Assembly: GCF_016863635.1 (NCBI RefSeq) | Contig: NZ_BOPG01000007.1 | Span: forward strand, 1-40,248 | Length of the DNA: 40,248 nucleotides | From: Virgisporangium aurantiacum | GTDB taxonomy: Bacteria; Actinomycetota; Actinomycetes; Mycobacteriales; Micromonosporaceae | Direction of reading: 5' to 3' | In this document: piece after piece, positions 16,111-25,707 of the stretch | How the letters are laid out: the number at the start of each line of letters is the position of its first letter | Position numbering within the stretch: the stretch's first letter is position 1 | Notes under the pieces: model-generated | Told to the model about the DNA's origin: nothing | What the model saw: only the letters and a program-made list of their open reading frames with translations | Database searches by the model: none | Position numbers and translations under genes: made by a program

Positions 16111-16311
16111 GTGGACTACCAGCGAGCGATCCAGGAGAAGGAGCGGCACCAGCCCCGGCGGCGGTCGTGGTGGCAACGGTTCCGTCGCCGCCCGCCGCGC
16201 TGTCGAGCCTGCAACGAGGTGTGGCCGTGCACCCGGCACCAGCGCGCCCGGGCGCGCATCATCCAGTTGCTCCGCGAGGAGTTGCAGGGGAACGCCGGCT
16301 CACACTGGTGA
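16111..16311 (+). CDS. Small Arg/Trp-rich protein with a Cys motif
   Basis: A 66-residue basic protein. Residues 1-30 are rich in Arg, Gln and Trp (HQPRRRSWWQRFRRR). A compact CRACNEVWPCTRH segment at residues 31-43 holds three Cys and one His, arranged like a small metal-binding knuckle. A helix-forming tail follows (RARIIQLLREEL). Function unknown; nucleic-acid binding is possible from charge and metal motif, but this is inference. The GTG start lacks a strong ribosome binding site. It is divergent from gntR and ends 4 nt before the convergent ychF stop. Confidence 0.7.
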   Translation: MDYQRAIQEKERHQPRRRSWWQRFRRRPPRCRACNEVWPCTRHQRARARIIQLLREELQGNAGSHW

Positions 16312-16315
16312 GCCG

Positions 16316-17401
<1,086 letters not shown>

Positions 17402-17409
17402 GTCGAACC

Positions 17410-17415
17410 AGTCTA
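17410..17415 (-). promoter_or_regulatory. Candidate -10 box (TAGACT) of ychF
   Basis: Minus-strand TAGACT ends 8 nt before the ychF GTG, with no ribosome binding site between, consistent with a leaderless start. Confidence 0.4.
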
Positions 17416-17514
17416 CGGACGCTCACCGGCTGCGGCCGGCCAGGCCGGGAGTCTCCGGTTGTCATGTCCGAATAGCGCCAGCCAGCGCGGCGAAACAGGG
17501 GCAGGATCGAACGC

Positions 17515-18909
17515 ATGGAGCTGGACTTCGAACAGTGCTACCGGGCGCTCGCCAGCCGGGACGACCGGTTCGACGGCTTCTTCGTCACGGCCGTACGCAC
17601 CACCGGCATCTACTGCCGCCCATCGTGTCCGGCGCTCACGCCGAAGCGCGGCAACGTGACGTTCCTGCCGTCGGCGGCGGCCGCGCAGCGGGACGGGTAC
17701 CGGGCCTGCCTGCGGTGCCGCCCCGACGCGGCGCCCGGCTCACCGGAGTGGAACGTGCGGGCCGACGTGGTCGCCCGCGCCGTGCGGCTGATCGCCGACG
17801 GGGTCGTCGACCGCACCGGGGTGCCGGGGCTCGCCGACCGGCTCGGCTACACCGAGCGGCACCTGAACCGCATGCTCACCGCGGAGCTCGGTGCCGGTCC
17901 GATCGCGTTGGCCCGGGCGCAGCGGGCGCAGACCGCGCGGGTCCTGATCGAGACGACCACGCTCGGCCTCGCCGAGGTGGCGTTCGCGTCCGGGTTCGGC
18001 AGCGTGCGCCAGTTCAACGACACGATCCGGGAAATCTACGGCAAGGCGCCGTCGGAGTTGCGCAGCAGGGCGAAGCCCGCCACGGGGGCGCTCACGCTGC
18101 GGCTGCCGTACCGGTCGCCGTTGCACGCCGAGGCGCTGCTCGACTTCCTCGGCGCCCGCGCGATCGACGGCGTCGACGAACGCACCAAAGACACCTACAC
18201 GCGCGTCCTCAATCTGCCGCACGGAGCCGCGACGGCCGCGCTGACGCCGTTTCCCGGCCATGTCCGGGCCGAACTGACGCTCACCGACGTCCGCGACCTG
18301 GCGCCGGCGGTGAGCCGGTGCCGCCGCCTCTTCGACCTCGACGCCGACCCTGAGGCCGTCAACGAGGCGCTGGCGGCCGATCCGGCGCTCACCGAGACCG
18401 TCGAGAAGGATCCGGGCGTGCGCGTGCCGGGCGCCGTCGACGGCTTCGAGATCGCGGTGCGCGCAGTGGTCGGGCAGCAGATATCCGTAGCCGCCGCGAA
18501 ACGCGTCCTGGCGAAGATCGTCACGGCCGCCGGCGGTGCCGGCTTTCCATCAGCTGACCGCGTGAGCGCGCTGCCCGACGACGCGTTCGCGATGCCCGGC
18601 GCGCGCAAGGCGACACTGCGCGCGTTGGCCACCGCCGTGGCCGAAGGGCTTCAACTGGACGGGGGAAGCGACCGCGACGAGGTGCGGGAGGCGTTGCTGG
18701 CGCTGCCCGGCATCGGCCCGTGGACCGCGGACTACATCGCCCTGCGGGCGCTCGGCGACCCGGACGTCTTCCTCCCCACCGACCTCGGGGTACGCCGCGG
18801 CGCGAAGGCGCTCGGGCTGCCCGACGACCCGAAGAAACTGGCCGCACACGCCGAACGCTGGCGGCCCTGGCGTTCCTACGCCACGATTCGCCTCTGGAGG
18901 CACGCGTGA
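17515..18909 (+). CDS. Ada-type regulator fused to AlkA DNA glycosylase
   Basis: A 464-residue fusion for alkylation damage. Residues 1 to about 75 are the Ada zinc domain with Cys34, 38, 65 and 68; Cys34 corresponds to the E. coli Ada cysteine that takes methyl groups from phosphotriesters. Residues of about 80-185 are an AraC-type helix-turn-helix domain. Residues of about 190-460 are an AlkA 3-methyladenine glycosylase, with the helix-hairpin-helix LPGIGPWTADYIALR and catalytic Asp423 in DVFLPTD. Sensor, activator and base-excision enzyme are thus in one chain, as in many actinobacteria. Its stop overlaps the following methyltransferase gene (GTGA), so the two form an adaptive-response unit. 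Confidence 0.94.
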   Translation: MELDFEQCYRALASRDDRFDGFFVTAVRTTGIYCRPSCPALTPKRGNVTFLPSAAAAQRDGYRACLRCRPDAAPGSPEWNVRADVVARAVRLIADGVVDRTGVPGLADRLGYTERHLNRMLTAELGAGPIALARAQRAQTARVLIETTTLGLAEVAFASGFGSVRQFNDTIREIYGKAPSELRSRAKPATGALTLRLPYRSPLHAEALLDFLGARAIDGVDERTKDTYTRVLNLPHGAATAALTPFPGHVRAELTLTDVRDLAPAVSRCRRLFDLDADPEAVNEALAADPALTETVEKDPGVRVPGAVDGFEIAVRAVVGQQISVAAAKRVLAKIVTAAGGAGFPSADRVSALPDDAFAMPGARKATLRALATAVAEGLQLDGGSDRDEVREALLALPGIGPWTADYIALRALGDPDVFLPTDLGVRRGAKALGLPDDPKKLAAHAERWRPWRSYATIRLWRHA

Positions 18910-19394
18910 ATACCTATGTGTCCACTGTCGACACTCCCGCCGGTCCGTTCACGGCTGTCGCCGACGACGACGGCGCGGTGCTCGCCAGCGGCTGGACGTC
19001 CACTGTGGACGACCTGCTCTCGTTCGTCCCCTTGCCTTCTGTGCCGCAACCCCGCGCGGACCTCGGCGATGTCACGAAGGCCGTGGTGGCCTACCACGAC
19101 GGCGACCTCGCCGCGATCGACGGCATCCCGGTGCGGCAGTCCGGCGGGCCGTTCCTCACCCATGCGTGGACCGTGCTGCGAACGGTGCCCGCGGGCGCAC
19201 CGGTGACCTACACGATGTTCGCCGACCTGTCCGGGCGGCCGGCGGCCGTGCGCGCCGCGGCGATGGCCTGTGCGAAAAACGCGGCCGCGCTGTTCGTGCC
19301 GTGCCACCGCGTCCTGCGCCTCGACGGCTCGCTCGGCGGATTCCGCTGGGGACTGCCGGTAAAGCGGTGGCTTCTCGACCACGAAGCGGCCTAG
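18906..19394 (+). CDS. ogt: Methylated-DNA--protein-cysteine methyltransferase
   Basis: A 162-residue suicide repair protein that moves the methyl group from O6-methylguanine to its own cysteine. The acceptor is Cys133 in VPCHRVLRLDGSLGGFRWG, the hallmark of the family. The recognition-helix region upstream (AGAPVTYTMFADLSGRPAAVRAAA) is intact. It begins with GTG at 18906, overlapping the previous stop, with GGAGG 5 nt upstream, so translation is coupled to the Ada/AlkA protein. The paired Ada/AlkA sensor probably induces both. Size and motifs are normal; the Val-Leu after PCHR is a mild variation. Confidence 0.93.
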   Translation: MNTYVSTVDTPAGPFTAVADDDGAVLASGWTSTVDDLLSFVPLPSVPQPRADLGDVTKAVVAYHDGDLAAIDGIPVRQSGGPFLTHAWTVLRTVPAGAPVTYTMFADLSGRPAAVRAAAMACAKNAAALFVPCHRVLRLDGSLGGFRWGLPVKRWLLDHEAA

Positions 19395-19397
19395 CGT
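19392..19397 (+). promoter_or_regulatory. Candidate -10 box (TAGCGT) of valS
   Basis: TAGCGT, whose first three bases are also the stop codon of the methyltransferase gene, ends 6 nt before the valS ATG. No Shine-Dalgarno is present. Confidence 0.4.
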
Positions 19398-19403
19398 CAT
19401 TAC

Positions 19404-21905
19404 ATGACGGATACGCAGCGGCTTGACGCGCCGCCACGGATCCCCGAGCGTCCGACGCTGGACGGGCTCGCGGAGAAGTGGTCGCGCCGGTGGCAGGAGG
19501 AGGGAACGTACGCGTTCGACCGCTCGGTGGAGCGGGCCGGCGTGTACTCGATCGACACACCTCCGCCCACCGTATCGGGCTCGCTGCACGTGGGAAGCGT
19601 CTTCTCCTATACACACACCGACCTGATCGCGCGTTATCAGCGGATGCGCGGTCGGGCGGTGTTCTACCCCATGGGCTGGGACGACAACGGCCTGCCCACC
19701 GAGCGCCGGGTGCAGAACTTCTTCAAGGTGACGTGCGACCCGACGCTTCCGTACGACCCCGACTTCGAGCCCGGCGCGCAGGCCGCGGTGTCCCGGCGGA
19801 ACTTCACCGAGCTCTGTTCGCGGTTGACCGCGGAGGACGAACGCGCGTTCGAGGAACTGTGGCGGCTGCTCGGGCTGTCCGTGGACTGGAACCACCAGTA
19901 CACGACGATCGGGCCGGAGTCGCGGGCCGCGTCACAGAAGGCGTTCCTGCGCAACCTCGCCCGCGGCGAGGCGTACCTGGCCGAGGCGCCCACATCGTGG
20001 GACACCACGTTCGGCACCGCGGTGGCACAGGCCGAAACGGAAGACCGGGAACGTCCCGGCGCCATGCACCGCCTGCGGTTCGGCCCGTACGAGGTCGACA
20101 CGACCCGGCCGGAACTGCTGCCGGCGTGCGTGGCACTGGTGTGCCATCCCGGCGATTCGCGGTACTCCGTGGGCTCGTTCGTGGAGACCCCGTTGTTCGG
20201 CGTGCGCGTGCCCGTGCTGGCGCACCACCTGGCCGACCCGGAGAAGGGCACCGGGCTGGTGATGGTGTGCACGTTCGGCGACGTCACCGACGTCACCTGG
20301 TGGCGCGACCTCGCGTTGCCGGCCCGCGTCGTGCTCGGCCGCGACGGCAGGTTCCTGCCGTCGGCACCGTCCGATGTGGACGATTCCGCCTACGCGTTTC
20401 TCGCCGGCCGCACGGTGGCCGCGGCGCGGCGGGAGACGGTGACGCGGCTGCGCGAATCCGGCGACCTAATCGGCGAGCCGGAACCGTTGCGGCACAAGGT
20501 GAAGTTCTACGAGAAGGGCGAGTTGCCGCTGGAGATCGTGACGTCGCGGCAGTGGTACATCCGCAACGGCGGCCGTGACGACGCGTTGCGGTCCGCTTTC
20601 CTCGACGCCGGCCAGGGGCTGGCGTTCGTGCCGTCGCACATGAAGCACCGGTACGAACACTGGGTGGGCGGGCTCACCGGCGACTGGCTCATCAGCCGCC
20701 AGCGGTACGCCGGCGTGCCGTTCCCGGTGTGGTACCCGATCGCCGGCGACGGCACGATCGGTTACGACACGCCGCTGGTGGCCCGCGAGGCCGACCTGCC
20801 GGTCGACCCGGCGTCCGACGTGCCGCCCGGCTACACCGAGGCGCAACGCGGGCAACCGGGCGGGTTCGCCGCCGACCCCGACGTGATGGACACGTGGGCG
20901 ACGTCGTCGTTGACACCGCAGATCGCCGGCGGGTGGGAACGCGATCCCGACCTGTTCGCGCAGGTGTTCCCGTACGACCACCGGCCGCAGGGCCACGAGA
21001 TCATCCGCACCTGGCTGTTCGCCACCGTGGTGCGCGCGCACTACGAGCACGGCGTGCTGCCGTGGAAGAACGCGGTGATCAACGGCTGGATCATGGACAA
21101 GGACCACAAGAAGGTCTCCAAGACCTACGGGTCCGCCGAGACGCCCACCGGGCTGCTCGCGCAGTACAGCGTCGACGCCGTGCGGTACTGGGCGGCGCAG
21201 GGCCGGCCGGGTGCCGATCTGACCTACGACGAGGCGCAGATGCGCGTCGGGCGCCGGTTGGCGACCAAGCTGCTCAACGCGTCGAAGTTCGTGCTCGGGT
21301 TCGGCACACCGGCGTCCGACGCGGTCACCGACCCGCTCGACCTGTCGATGCTGGCCGAACTGTCCACTGTGGTCTCCGCTGCCACGGCGGCGTTCGACCG
21401 GTACGACCACACGTCGGCGCTCGAAGTTACCGAGCGGTTCTTCTGGACCTTCTGCGACGACTACATCGAGCTGGTCAAGGAGCGTGCATACAACGGCGAC
21501 GACTCGGCCCGGTCGGCGTTGCGAGCCGGTCTCAGCACGCTGCTGCGATTGTTCGCACCGGTGCTGCCGTTCGTCACCGAGGAGGTGTGGTCGTGGTGGC
21601 ACGACGGCTCGATCCACCGCGCCACATGGCCTTCCGCCACTGGGCATGCCGGTGACCCGGCGGTGCTCCGCTTGACCGGCGCGGCGCTCGGGCAGATCCG
21701 CAAGGCGAAGTCCGACCGCAAGTTGTCGATGAAGGCGGAGGTGTCACGGGCCGAGATCCGGGGCACCGCGCCGGAGTTGGCGCTGGTGGAGTCCGCATTG
21801 CCGGATCTGAAGGCGGCTGGGCGACTCGCGGAGGTGATCCTCATTCCTACCGAGCACGGATCATCCGTTCCGCCAATCGGCTTGGTGGTCTCCTGCGCCC
21901 TGTGA
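19404..21905 (+). CDS. valS: Valyl-tRNA synthetase with unusual signature motifs
   Basis: An 833-residue class I synthetase charging tRNA-Val. It belongs to the ValRS branch with the IDTPPPTVSG...FYPMGWDDNGLPTERR signature, which I know from actinobacteria and rickettsiae. Editing-domain (about 200-350), WYIRNGG, DVMDTWATSSLTPQI and anticodon-binding regions are all recognisable, and the frame is complete. The HIGH motif reads His62-Val-Gly-Ser65, losing the second His. KMSKS reads Lys570-Val-Ser-Lys-Thr574, followed by YGS instead of KGN. Both are active-site elements, so this may be a specialised second copy or an unusual main enzyme. The ATG at 19404 has no Shine-Dalgarno but a TAGCGT box 6 nt upstream. 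Confidence 0.92.
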   Translation: MTDTQRLDAPPRIPERPTLDGLAEKWSRRWQEEGTYAFDRSVERAGVYSIDTPPPTVSGSLHVGSVFSYTHTDLIARYQRMRGRAVFYPMGWDDNGLPTERRVQNFFKVTCDPTLPYDPDFEPGAQAAVSRRNFTELCSRLTAEDERAFEELWRLLGLSVDWNHQYTTIGPESRAASQKAFLRNLARGEAYLAEAPTSWDTTFGTAVAQAETEDRERPGAMHRLRFGPYEVDTTRPELLPACVALVCHPGDSRYSVGSFVETPLFGVRVPVLAHHLADPEKGTGLVMVCTFGDVTDVTWWRDLALPARVVLGRDGRFLPSAPSDVDDSAYAFLAGRTVAAARRETVTRLRESGDLIGEPEPLRHKVKFYEKGELPLEIVTSRQWYIRNGGRDDALRSAFLDAGQGLAFVPSHMKHRYEHWVGGLTGDWLISRQRYAGVPFPVWYPIAGDGTIGYDTPLVAREADLPVDPASDVPPGYTEAQRGQPGGFAADPDVMDTWATSSLTPQIAGGWERDPDLFAQVFPYDHRPQGHEIIRTWLFATVVRAHYEHGVLPWKNAVINGWIMDKDHKKVSKTYGSAETPTGLLAQYSVDAVRYWAAQGRPGADLTYDEAQMRVGRRLATKLLNASKFVLGFGTPASDAVTDPLDLSMLAELSTVVSAATAAFDRYDHTSALEVTERFFWTFCDDYIELVKERAYNGDDSARSALRAGLSTLLRLFAPVLPFVTEEVWSWWHDGSIHRATWPSATGHAGDPAVLRLTGAALGQIRKAKSDRKLSMKAEVSRAEIRGTAPELALVESALPDLKAAGRLAEVILIPTEHGSSVPPIGLVVSCAL

Positions 21906-21932
21906 GGCGTCACCGTACGATCTTTCATAGAC

Positions 21933-21972
21933 GCCCGGATCCTGGCAGACTTGTAACGCTATGGATCCGGGC
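21933..21972 (+). terminator. Inverted repeat after valS
   Basis: GCCCGGATCC (21933-21942) pairs perfectly with GGATCCGGGC (21963-21972) around a 20-nt loop, 27 nt after the valS stop. It could be a terminator; the long loop and the lack of a T-run keep this tentative, and an operator role for the next gene is possible. Confidence 0.5.
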
Positions 21973-22022
21973 TCTTGACCCATGGTGATGCTCGTCGAGC
22001 TCCAAGGGAGCGAGGGACATTG

Positions 22023-24482
22023 ATGTCCGGCGGACGCTGGAGTGACCGCACCCGCAGCGCGCTGGTCTTTGTCGGGCTGTTGCTGGTGACTCTCGGGGTG
22101 CTGGCCACGATCCGGCTCGAGAGCGACGCCGGTGCGGCCGCGCTCGTCGCCGGCGGAATCGCCGTCGGCCTCGCCGGCATGGCGGGCTCCCTCTCGTTCG
22201 GGCAAGCGGGCCGGATCACCGCGACCTCCGAGGCCCGGCTCTCGGCCGCCGCCGAGGCACAGCAGGCCGGCGACACCGAGGGCGCCCTCGACCGGTTCGC
22301 GCAGGCACTCAAGGTGTACGCGCCGGAGAACGCCGACTACCACGAGGCCGCCACGCAGGCGATGTACCAGGCGGCCGGCCGGGTCGGCGAGCAGTTGCGT
22401 CCGCTGTACGGCTTCCTGCTCAGCCCGCTGGCGATGTCGGGCTCGCTGGTGCTGGTCGACGTCCGCGGCGGCATCGGTTTTTCGTTGACCCGCATGCAGA
22501 CCACGTACCAGACCCTGCTCATCGGCCCACCGGCCGTGTTCGACGCGGTGCTGGTCGTGCTCAACGCGTCCGCTCGAAACTCCACAGTGGACGCTGTCGA
22601 GCAACTCGCCACGGCGCTCGATCGCCCGATCGCCGCGGTCGGCTGGCGCGTCGGCGACGACGTCGACGGCCTGATCAGCGCGATCGAACGCGTCCGCGAC
22701 GCGGCGAACCGCCGCGCCACCCGCCACCTCCCGGCCGGCGCCGGAGTCGGCGTGGCACCGGCGCCTCCGCAACGGAGCGTTCCCGCACAGGGCACCGGGC
22801 CGGCGGTCGAGTCGTCGGGAGCGACCGCGGTCGGCGCCGGGGGCGCACGCGGTGCGGGCCTCGGCGGGCCGGGCGGCGCCGCTGGCGGCGCGGTGGCGGG
22901 CGGAAGCGCGCCGGGCGGCGGGTCGGGTGGACGCGGGGTCGGCGGGCCGGGTGGACGCGGCGTCGGTGGCTCGGGTGCCGCGGCGGTCGGCGGCGGTCCC
23001 GGGGGTGCGGTCGGGGCCGGGTCGGGGGGTCGTGGGCCCGGTGGCCAGGATGAGCGTGGGTTCGGCAACTCCGGCGGGGCTGCTGGAGGCGGTTCGGGCG
23101 GCGGGCCCACCGGATTGGCCGGTCCGGGCGGTGCTCCCCGCGGTCCCGGCGGTCCTGGCGGAGGCGGTCCCGGCAGCGGCGGGCCCGGCGGCAGTCCGGG
23201 TGGCGGCAGTCCCGGTGGCGGCAGTCCCGGTGGTCCCCTCGGCGGGCCTGGTGGCGGCGGCTCGGGCGGTGTTCCGCGCGGTCCGGGTGGCGGGGGTAGT
23301 CACGCCGCGCCGGACAGCGGCCCGGCGATCGGTACGGCGCGGCCCGGTCCACCGGCGGGACCCGCCCTGGGCGGGGTGCCGACCGCCCCGCCGGATGAGC
23401 GGCCCACGGTCGGCCAGCCGAAGGTTCAGGGCGATCCCGGGCGGCAGGTCCTCGTGCCGGTGCCGATCCAGGGTCCGCCCGGGCGCGGCCCGGCGGGTCG
23501 GCCCGACGACGACGATCGGCAGGGCGGTGACGTCTTCGGTGGCGGCCCGGCCGACGAGCACGCACGCGGATCGGCCGCCGTTCCGCGGCAGTCCCAGGCG
23601 TCCCCGGATCAGACACCCGCGGCCCGGCAGCCGGCCCAACCGGCGCTTCCGGGGCGGCCCGGCGGGTACGACGACAGTGTCGTCTGGCGGCGGGCCACCG
23701 AACTGCACTGGCAGGGTCAGTTGCAGGAGGCCGAGTCGGCCTACCGCGAGATCATCGCCGACCGGACCCGGATGATCGGGCCGGAGCACCCCGATACGTT
23801 GGCCGCCCGCGACCAGCATGCCACCGTCCTGCGTGACCTCGACCGGCTCGGCGAGGCGTTGATCGAGTGCGAGGACGTGCTGGCCGCGCGCACCCGGTCG
23901 CTCGGGCAGGACCACCCGGACTCGCTGACCAGTCGCAGCCACCTGGCGACGATCTACCACCAGTTGGGCGAGCTGTCGCAGGCCGAGGCCGAGCACACCC
24001 GCGTGCTGCACGCCCGCACCCGGGTGCTCGGCCCGACCCACCAGGAGACGCTGATCAGCCGGTCGAACCTGGCCAAGGTGCACCAGGACCTGGGTGAGCT
24101 TGACCGCGCCGTCGACGAGCACCGGCAGGTGCTGGAGGCGCGGGCCCGGCTGCTCGGGCCGGAGCACCGCGACACGTTGATGAGCCGCTCGCTGCTCGCG
24201 TCGGCGTTGCACCAGGCCGGCCGGCTGGAGGAGGCCGAGGCCCAGCACCGGCGGGTGCTGCGGAGCCGGCTGCGCCTGCTCGGCCCGGTGCATCTCGACA
24301 CCGCCGTGTCGCGGCACCGGCTGGCGAGCGTCCTGCACGACATCGGACGGCTGAACGAGGCGATCGCCGAGTACCGCGCCGCGTACGACATCTACTCCGA
24401 ACTGCTCGGCGCCGGCAGCCCGTTCGCCCGCGCCTCGGCCAGCGACCTCGCGATGGCCGAGCGGGCCGCGACCCGCCGCTGA
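22023..24482 (+). CDS. Membrane-anchored Gly-rich TPR-repeat protein
   Basis: An 819-residue protein with no single known family. Two membrane segments lie at about residues 10-27 and 38-60. An unrecognised alpha/beta-looking domain follows (about 70-240). A low-complexity Gly/Pro/Ser stretch of about 165 residues comes next, then a Pro-rich linker. The C-terminus (about 581-790) has five 42-residue tetratricopeptide repeats of the kinesin-light-chain type, each with an R-x-R-x-L/I-G-P-x-H-x-[DE]-T-like start. TPRs bind protein partners, so a membrane scaffold or signalling role is plausible but unproved. ATG 22023 is supported by AGGGAG upstream; an earlier in-frame GTG-type start at 21975 is not. 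Confidence 0.85.
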   Translation: MSGGRWSDRTRSALVFVGLLLVTLGVLATIRLESDAGAAALVAGGIAVGLAGMAGSLSFGQAGRITATSEARLSAAAEAQQAGDTEGALDRFAQALKVYAPENADYHEAATQAMYQAAGRVGEQLRPLYGFLLSPLAMSGSLVLVDVRGGIGFSLTRMQTTYQTLLIGPPAVFDAVLVVLNASARNSTVDAVEQLATALDRPIAAVGWRVGDDVDGLISAIERVRDAANRRATRHLPAGAGVGVAPAPPQRSVPAQGTGPAVESSGATAVGAGGARGAGLGGPGGAAGGAVAGGSAPGGGSGGRGVGGPGGRGVGGSGAAAVGGGPGGAVGAGSGGRGPGGQDERGFGNSGGAAGGGSGGGPTGLAGPGGAPRGPGGPGGGGPGSGGPGGSPGGGSPGGGSPGGPLGGPGGGGSGGVPRGPGGGGSHAAPDSGPAIGTARPGPPAGPALGGVPTAPPDERPTVGQPKVQGDPGRQVLVPVPIQGPPGRGPAGRPDDDDRQGGDVFGGGPADEHARGSAAVPRQSQASPDQTPAARQPAQPALPGRPGGYDDSVVWRRATELHWQGQLQEAESAYREIIADRTRMIGPEHPDTLAARDQHATVLRDLDRLGEALIECEDVLAARTRSLGQDHPDSLTSRSHLATIYHQLGELSQAEAEHTRVLHARTRVLGPTHQETLISRSNLAKVHQDLGELDRAVDEHRQVLEARARLLGPEHRDTLMSRSLLASALHQAGRLEEAEAQHRRVLRSRLRLLGPVHLDTAVSRHRLASVLHDIGRLNEAIAEYRAAYDIYSELLGAGSPFARASASDLAMAERAATRR
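23190..23234 (+). repeat. Three 15-bp tandem repeats inside the Gly-rich region
   Basis: GGCAGTCCCGGTGGC occurs three times head to tail (23190-23204, 23205-23219, 23220-23234), with single-base differences in the first and third copies. It encodes repeated GSPGG units and preserves the reading frame. Confidence 0.8.
23763..24392 (+). repeat. Five 126-bp units encoding 42-residue TPRs
   Basis: Units begin at 23763, 23889, 24015, 24141 and 24267. Each encodes an L/I-G-x-x-H motif seven or so residues in and a GxLxxA motif near residue 27. They are diverged in DNA, so duplication is old. Confidence 0.85.
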
Positions 24483-24527
24483 CCAGCGCGCATCGCACGG
24501 TCACCCGGATTGTCGTACCCGACCGGC

Positions 24528-25706
24528 ATGCTGTTGATCGTGGACGTTCTGTTGCTGTTCGTCGGTATCGCGATCGGTGTCGCGCTCGGGTGGTTCGCGG
24601 CCCGGTCGCGGGCCAGTTCCGAGATCGCCCGGCTCGATGCCACGTTGCAGGCCACCCGCGAGGGGGAGGCCCGGCTGGAACAGTCCCTGCGCACGCTCAC
24701 CTACGAGGCCACCGAGCAGTCCCAGGCCGCGGTCGCCGAGGCGGTGGCGCCGCTGCACGACGTGCTGGCCCGGTACGAGCAGCGCGTCGGCCAGCTCGAG
24801 CGCGACCGGGTGGGTGCCTACGAGTCGCTCCGCGAGCAGGTGCGGGCGATGTCGGAGGTGTCCGGTCAACTCCGGGTCGAAACCAGCCAGCTCGTCGCGG
24901 CCCTGCGCGCGCCGCAGGTGCGCGGGCGGTGGGGCGAGCACCAGTTGCGCCGCATCGTCGAGGCCGCCGGCATGCTCGAGCACTGCGACTTCTCCGAGCA
25001 GGTCAGCGGCGTCACCGATGCCGGCGGTGTCCGGCCCGATCTGGTGGTGCGGCTGCACGGCGGGCGCCAGGTGGTCGTCGACGCGAAGGTGCCGTTCGAG
25101 GGCTACCTCGCCGCGATGGAGGCCGACGACGACATCCGGCGCGACCACCACCTGCTGCAGCACGCCCGCCAGCTCCGGGCGCACGTCGACCAGTTGTCGG
25201 CCAAGAACTACTGGGTGGCGTTCGAGCCGTCGCCCGAGTTCGTGGTGCTGTTCATCCCCGCCGATCCGTTCCTCGACGCCGCGATCAAGCGCGAGCCCAC
25301 GCTGCTCGAGTACGCGTTCGCCCGCAACGTCGTGCTGGCCACGCCGTCGACCCTGGTGGCGCTGCTGCGCACGGTGGCCTACGCGTGGCGGCAGGAGGCG
25401 CTGGCCCGCAACGCGATCTCGGTGCACGCGCTGGCCCGCGAGCTCTACGGGCGCCTGTCGACGATGGGCGACCATCTCGCGAAGGTCGGCACGTCGCTGG
25501 GCGCGTCGGTCACGGCGTACAACAAGGCGATCGGCTCGTTGGAGGCGCGGGTGCTGGTCAGCGCCAGGCGGCTGGCCGATCTCGGTGTGTCGAGCACCGA
25601 GCTGACCACGCCCGAACAGGTGGAGGTGGCACCGCGGGCGTTGCAGGCACCCGAACTGGTCGACAGCGAGTACGAGGCGTTGCTCGGTGACCCGCCGGCG
25701 TACTAG
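24528..25706 (+). CDS. rmuC: RmuC-family DNA recombination protein
   Basis: A 392-residue protein of the RmuC family, thought from E. coli work to limit recombination between inverted repeats. It has an N-terminal membrane segment (LLIVDVLLLFVGIAIGVALGWF), a coiled-coil region to about residue 130, and the nuclease-like core. Core segments include GRWGEHQLRRIVEAAGM, VRPDLVVRLHGGRQVVVDAKVPFEGYL (only key parts named) and the later VLATPSTLVALLRTVAYAWRQE. The Asp...Asp-Ala-Lys arrangement suggests a restriction-endonuclease-type fold. ATG 24528 is preferred to TTG 24510. The stop is one base from the convergent ispH stop. Confidence 0.92.
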   Translation: MLLIVDVLLLFVGIAIGVALGWFAARSRASSEIARLDATLQATREGEARLEQSLRTLTYEATEQSQAAVAEAVAPLHDVLARYEQRVGQLERDRVGAYESLREQVRAMSEVSGQLRVETSQLVAALRAPQVRGRWGEHQLRRIVEAAGMLEHCDFSEQVSGVTDAGGVRPDLVVRLHGGRQVVVDAKVPFEGYLAAMEADDDIRRDHHLLQHARQLRAHVDQLSAKNYWVAFEPSPEFVVLFIPADPFLDAAIKREPTLLEYAFARNVVLATPSTLVALLRTVAYAWRQEALARNAISVHALARELYGRLSTMGDHLAKVGTSLGASVTAYNKAIGSLEARVLVSARRLADLGVSSTELTTPEQVEVAPRALQAPELVDSEYEALLGDPPAY

Positions 25707-25707
25707 A

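Noticed and set aside
19404..21905. valS as a pseudogene
   Set aside because: The frame is complete and all other domain motifs are intact, so motif changes alone do not show decay.
22818..23304. PE_PGRS-like or collagen-like protein
   Set aside because: The Gly-rich part lacks the regular GGAGG or GXY periodicity and sits between a membrane head and TPRs; it looks like a linker.
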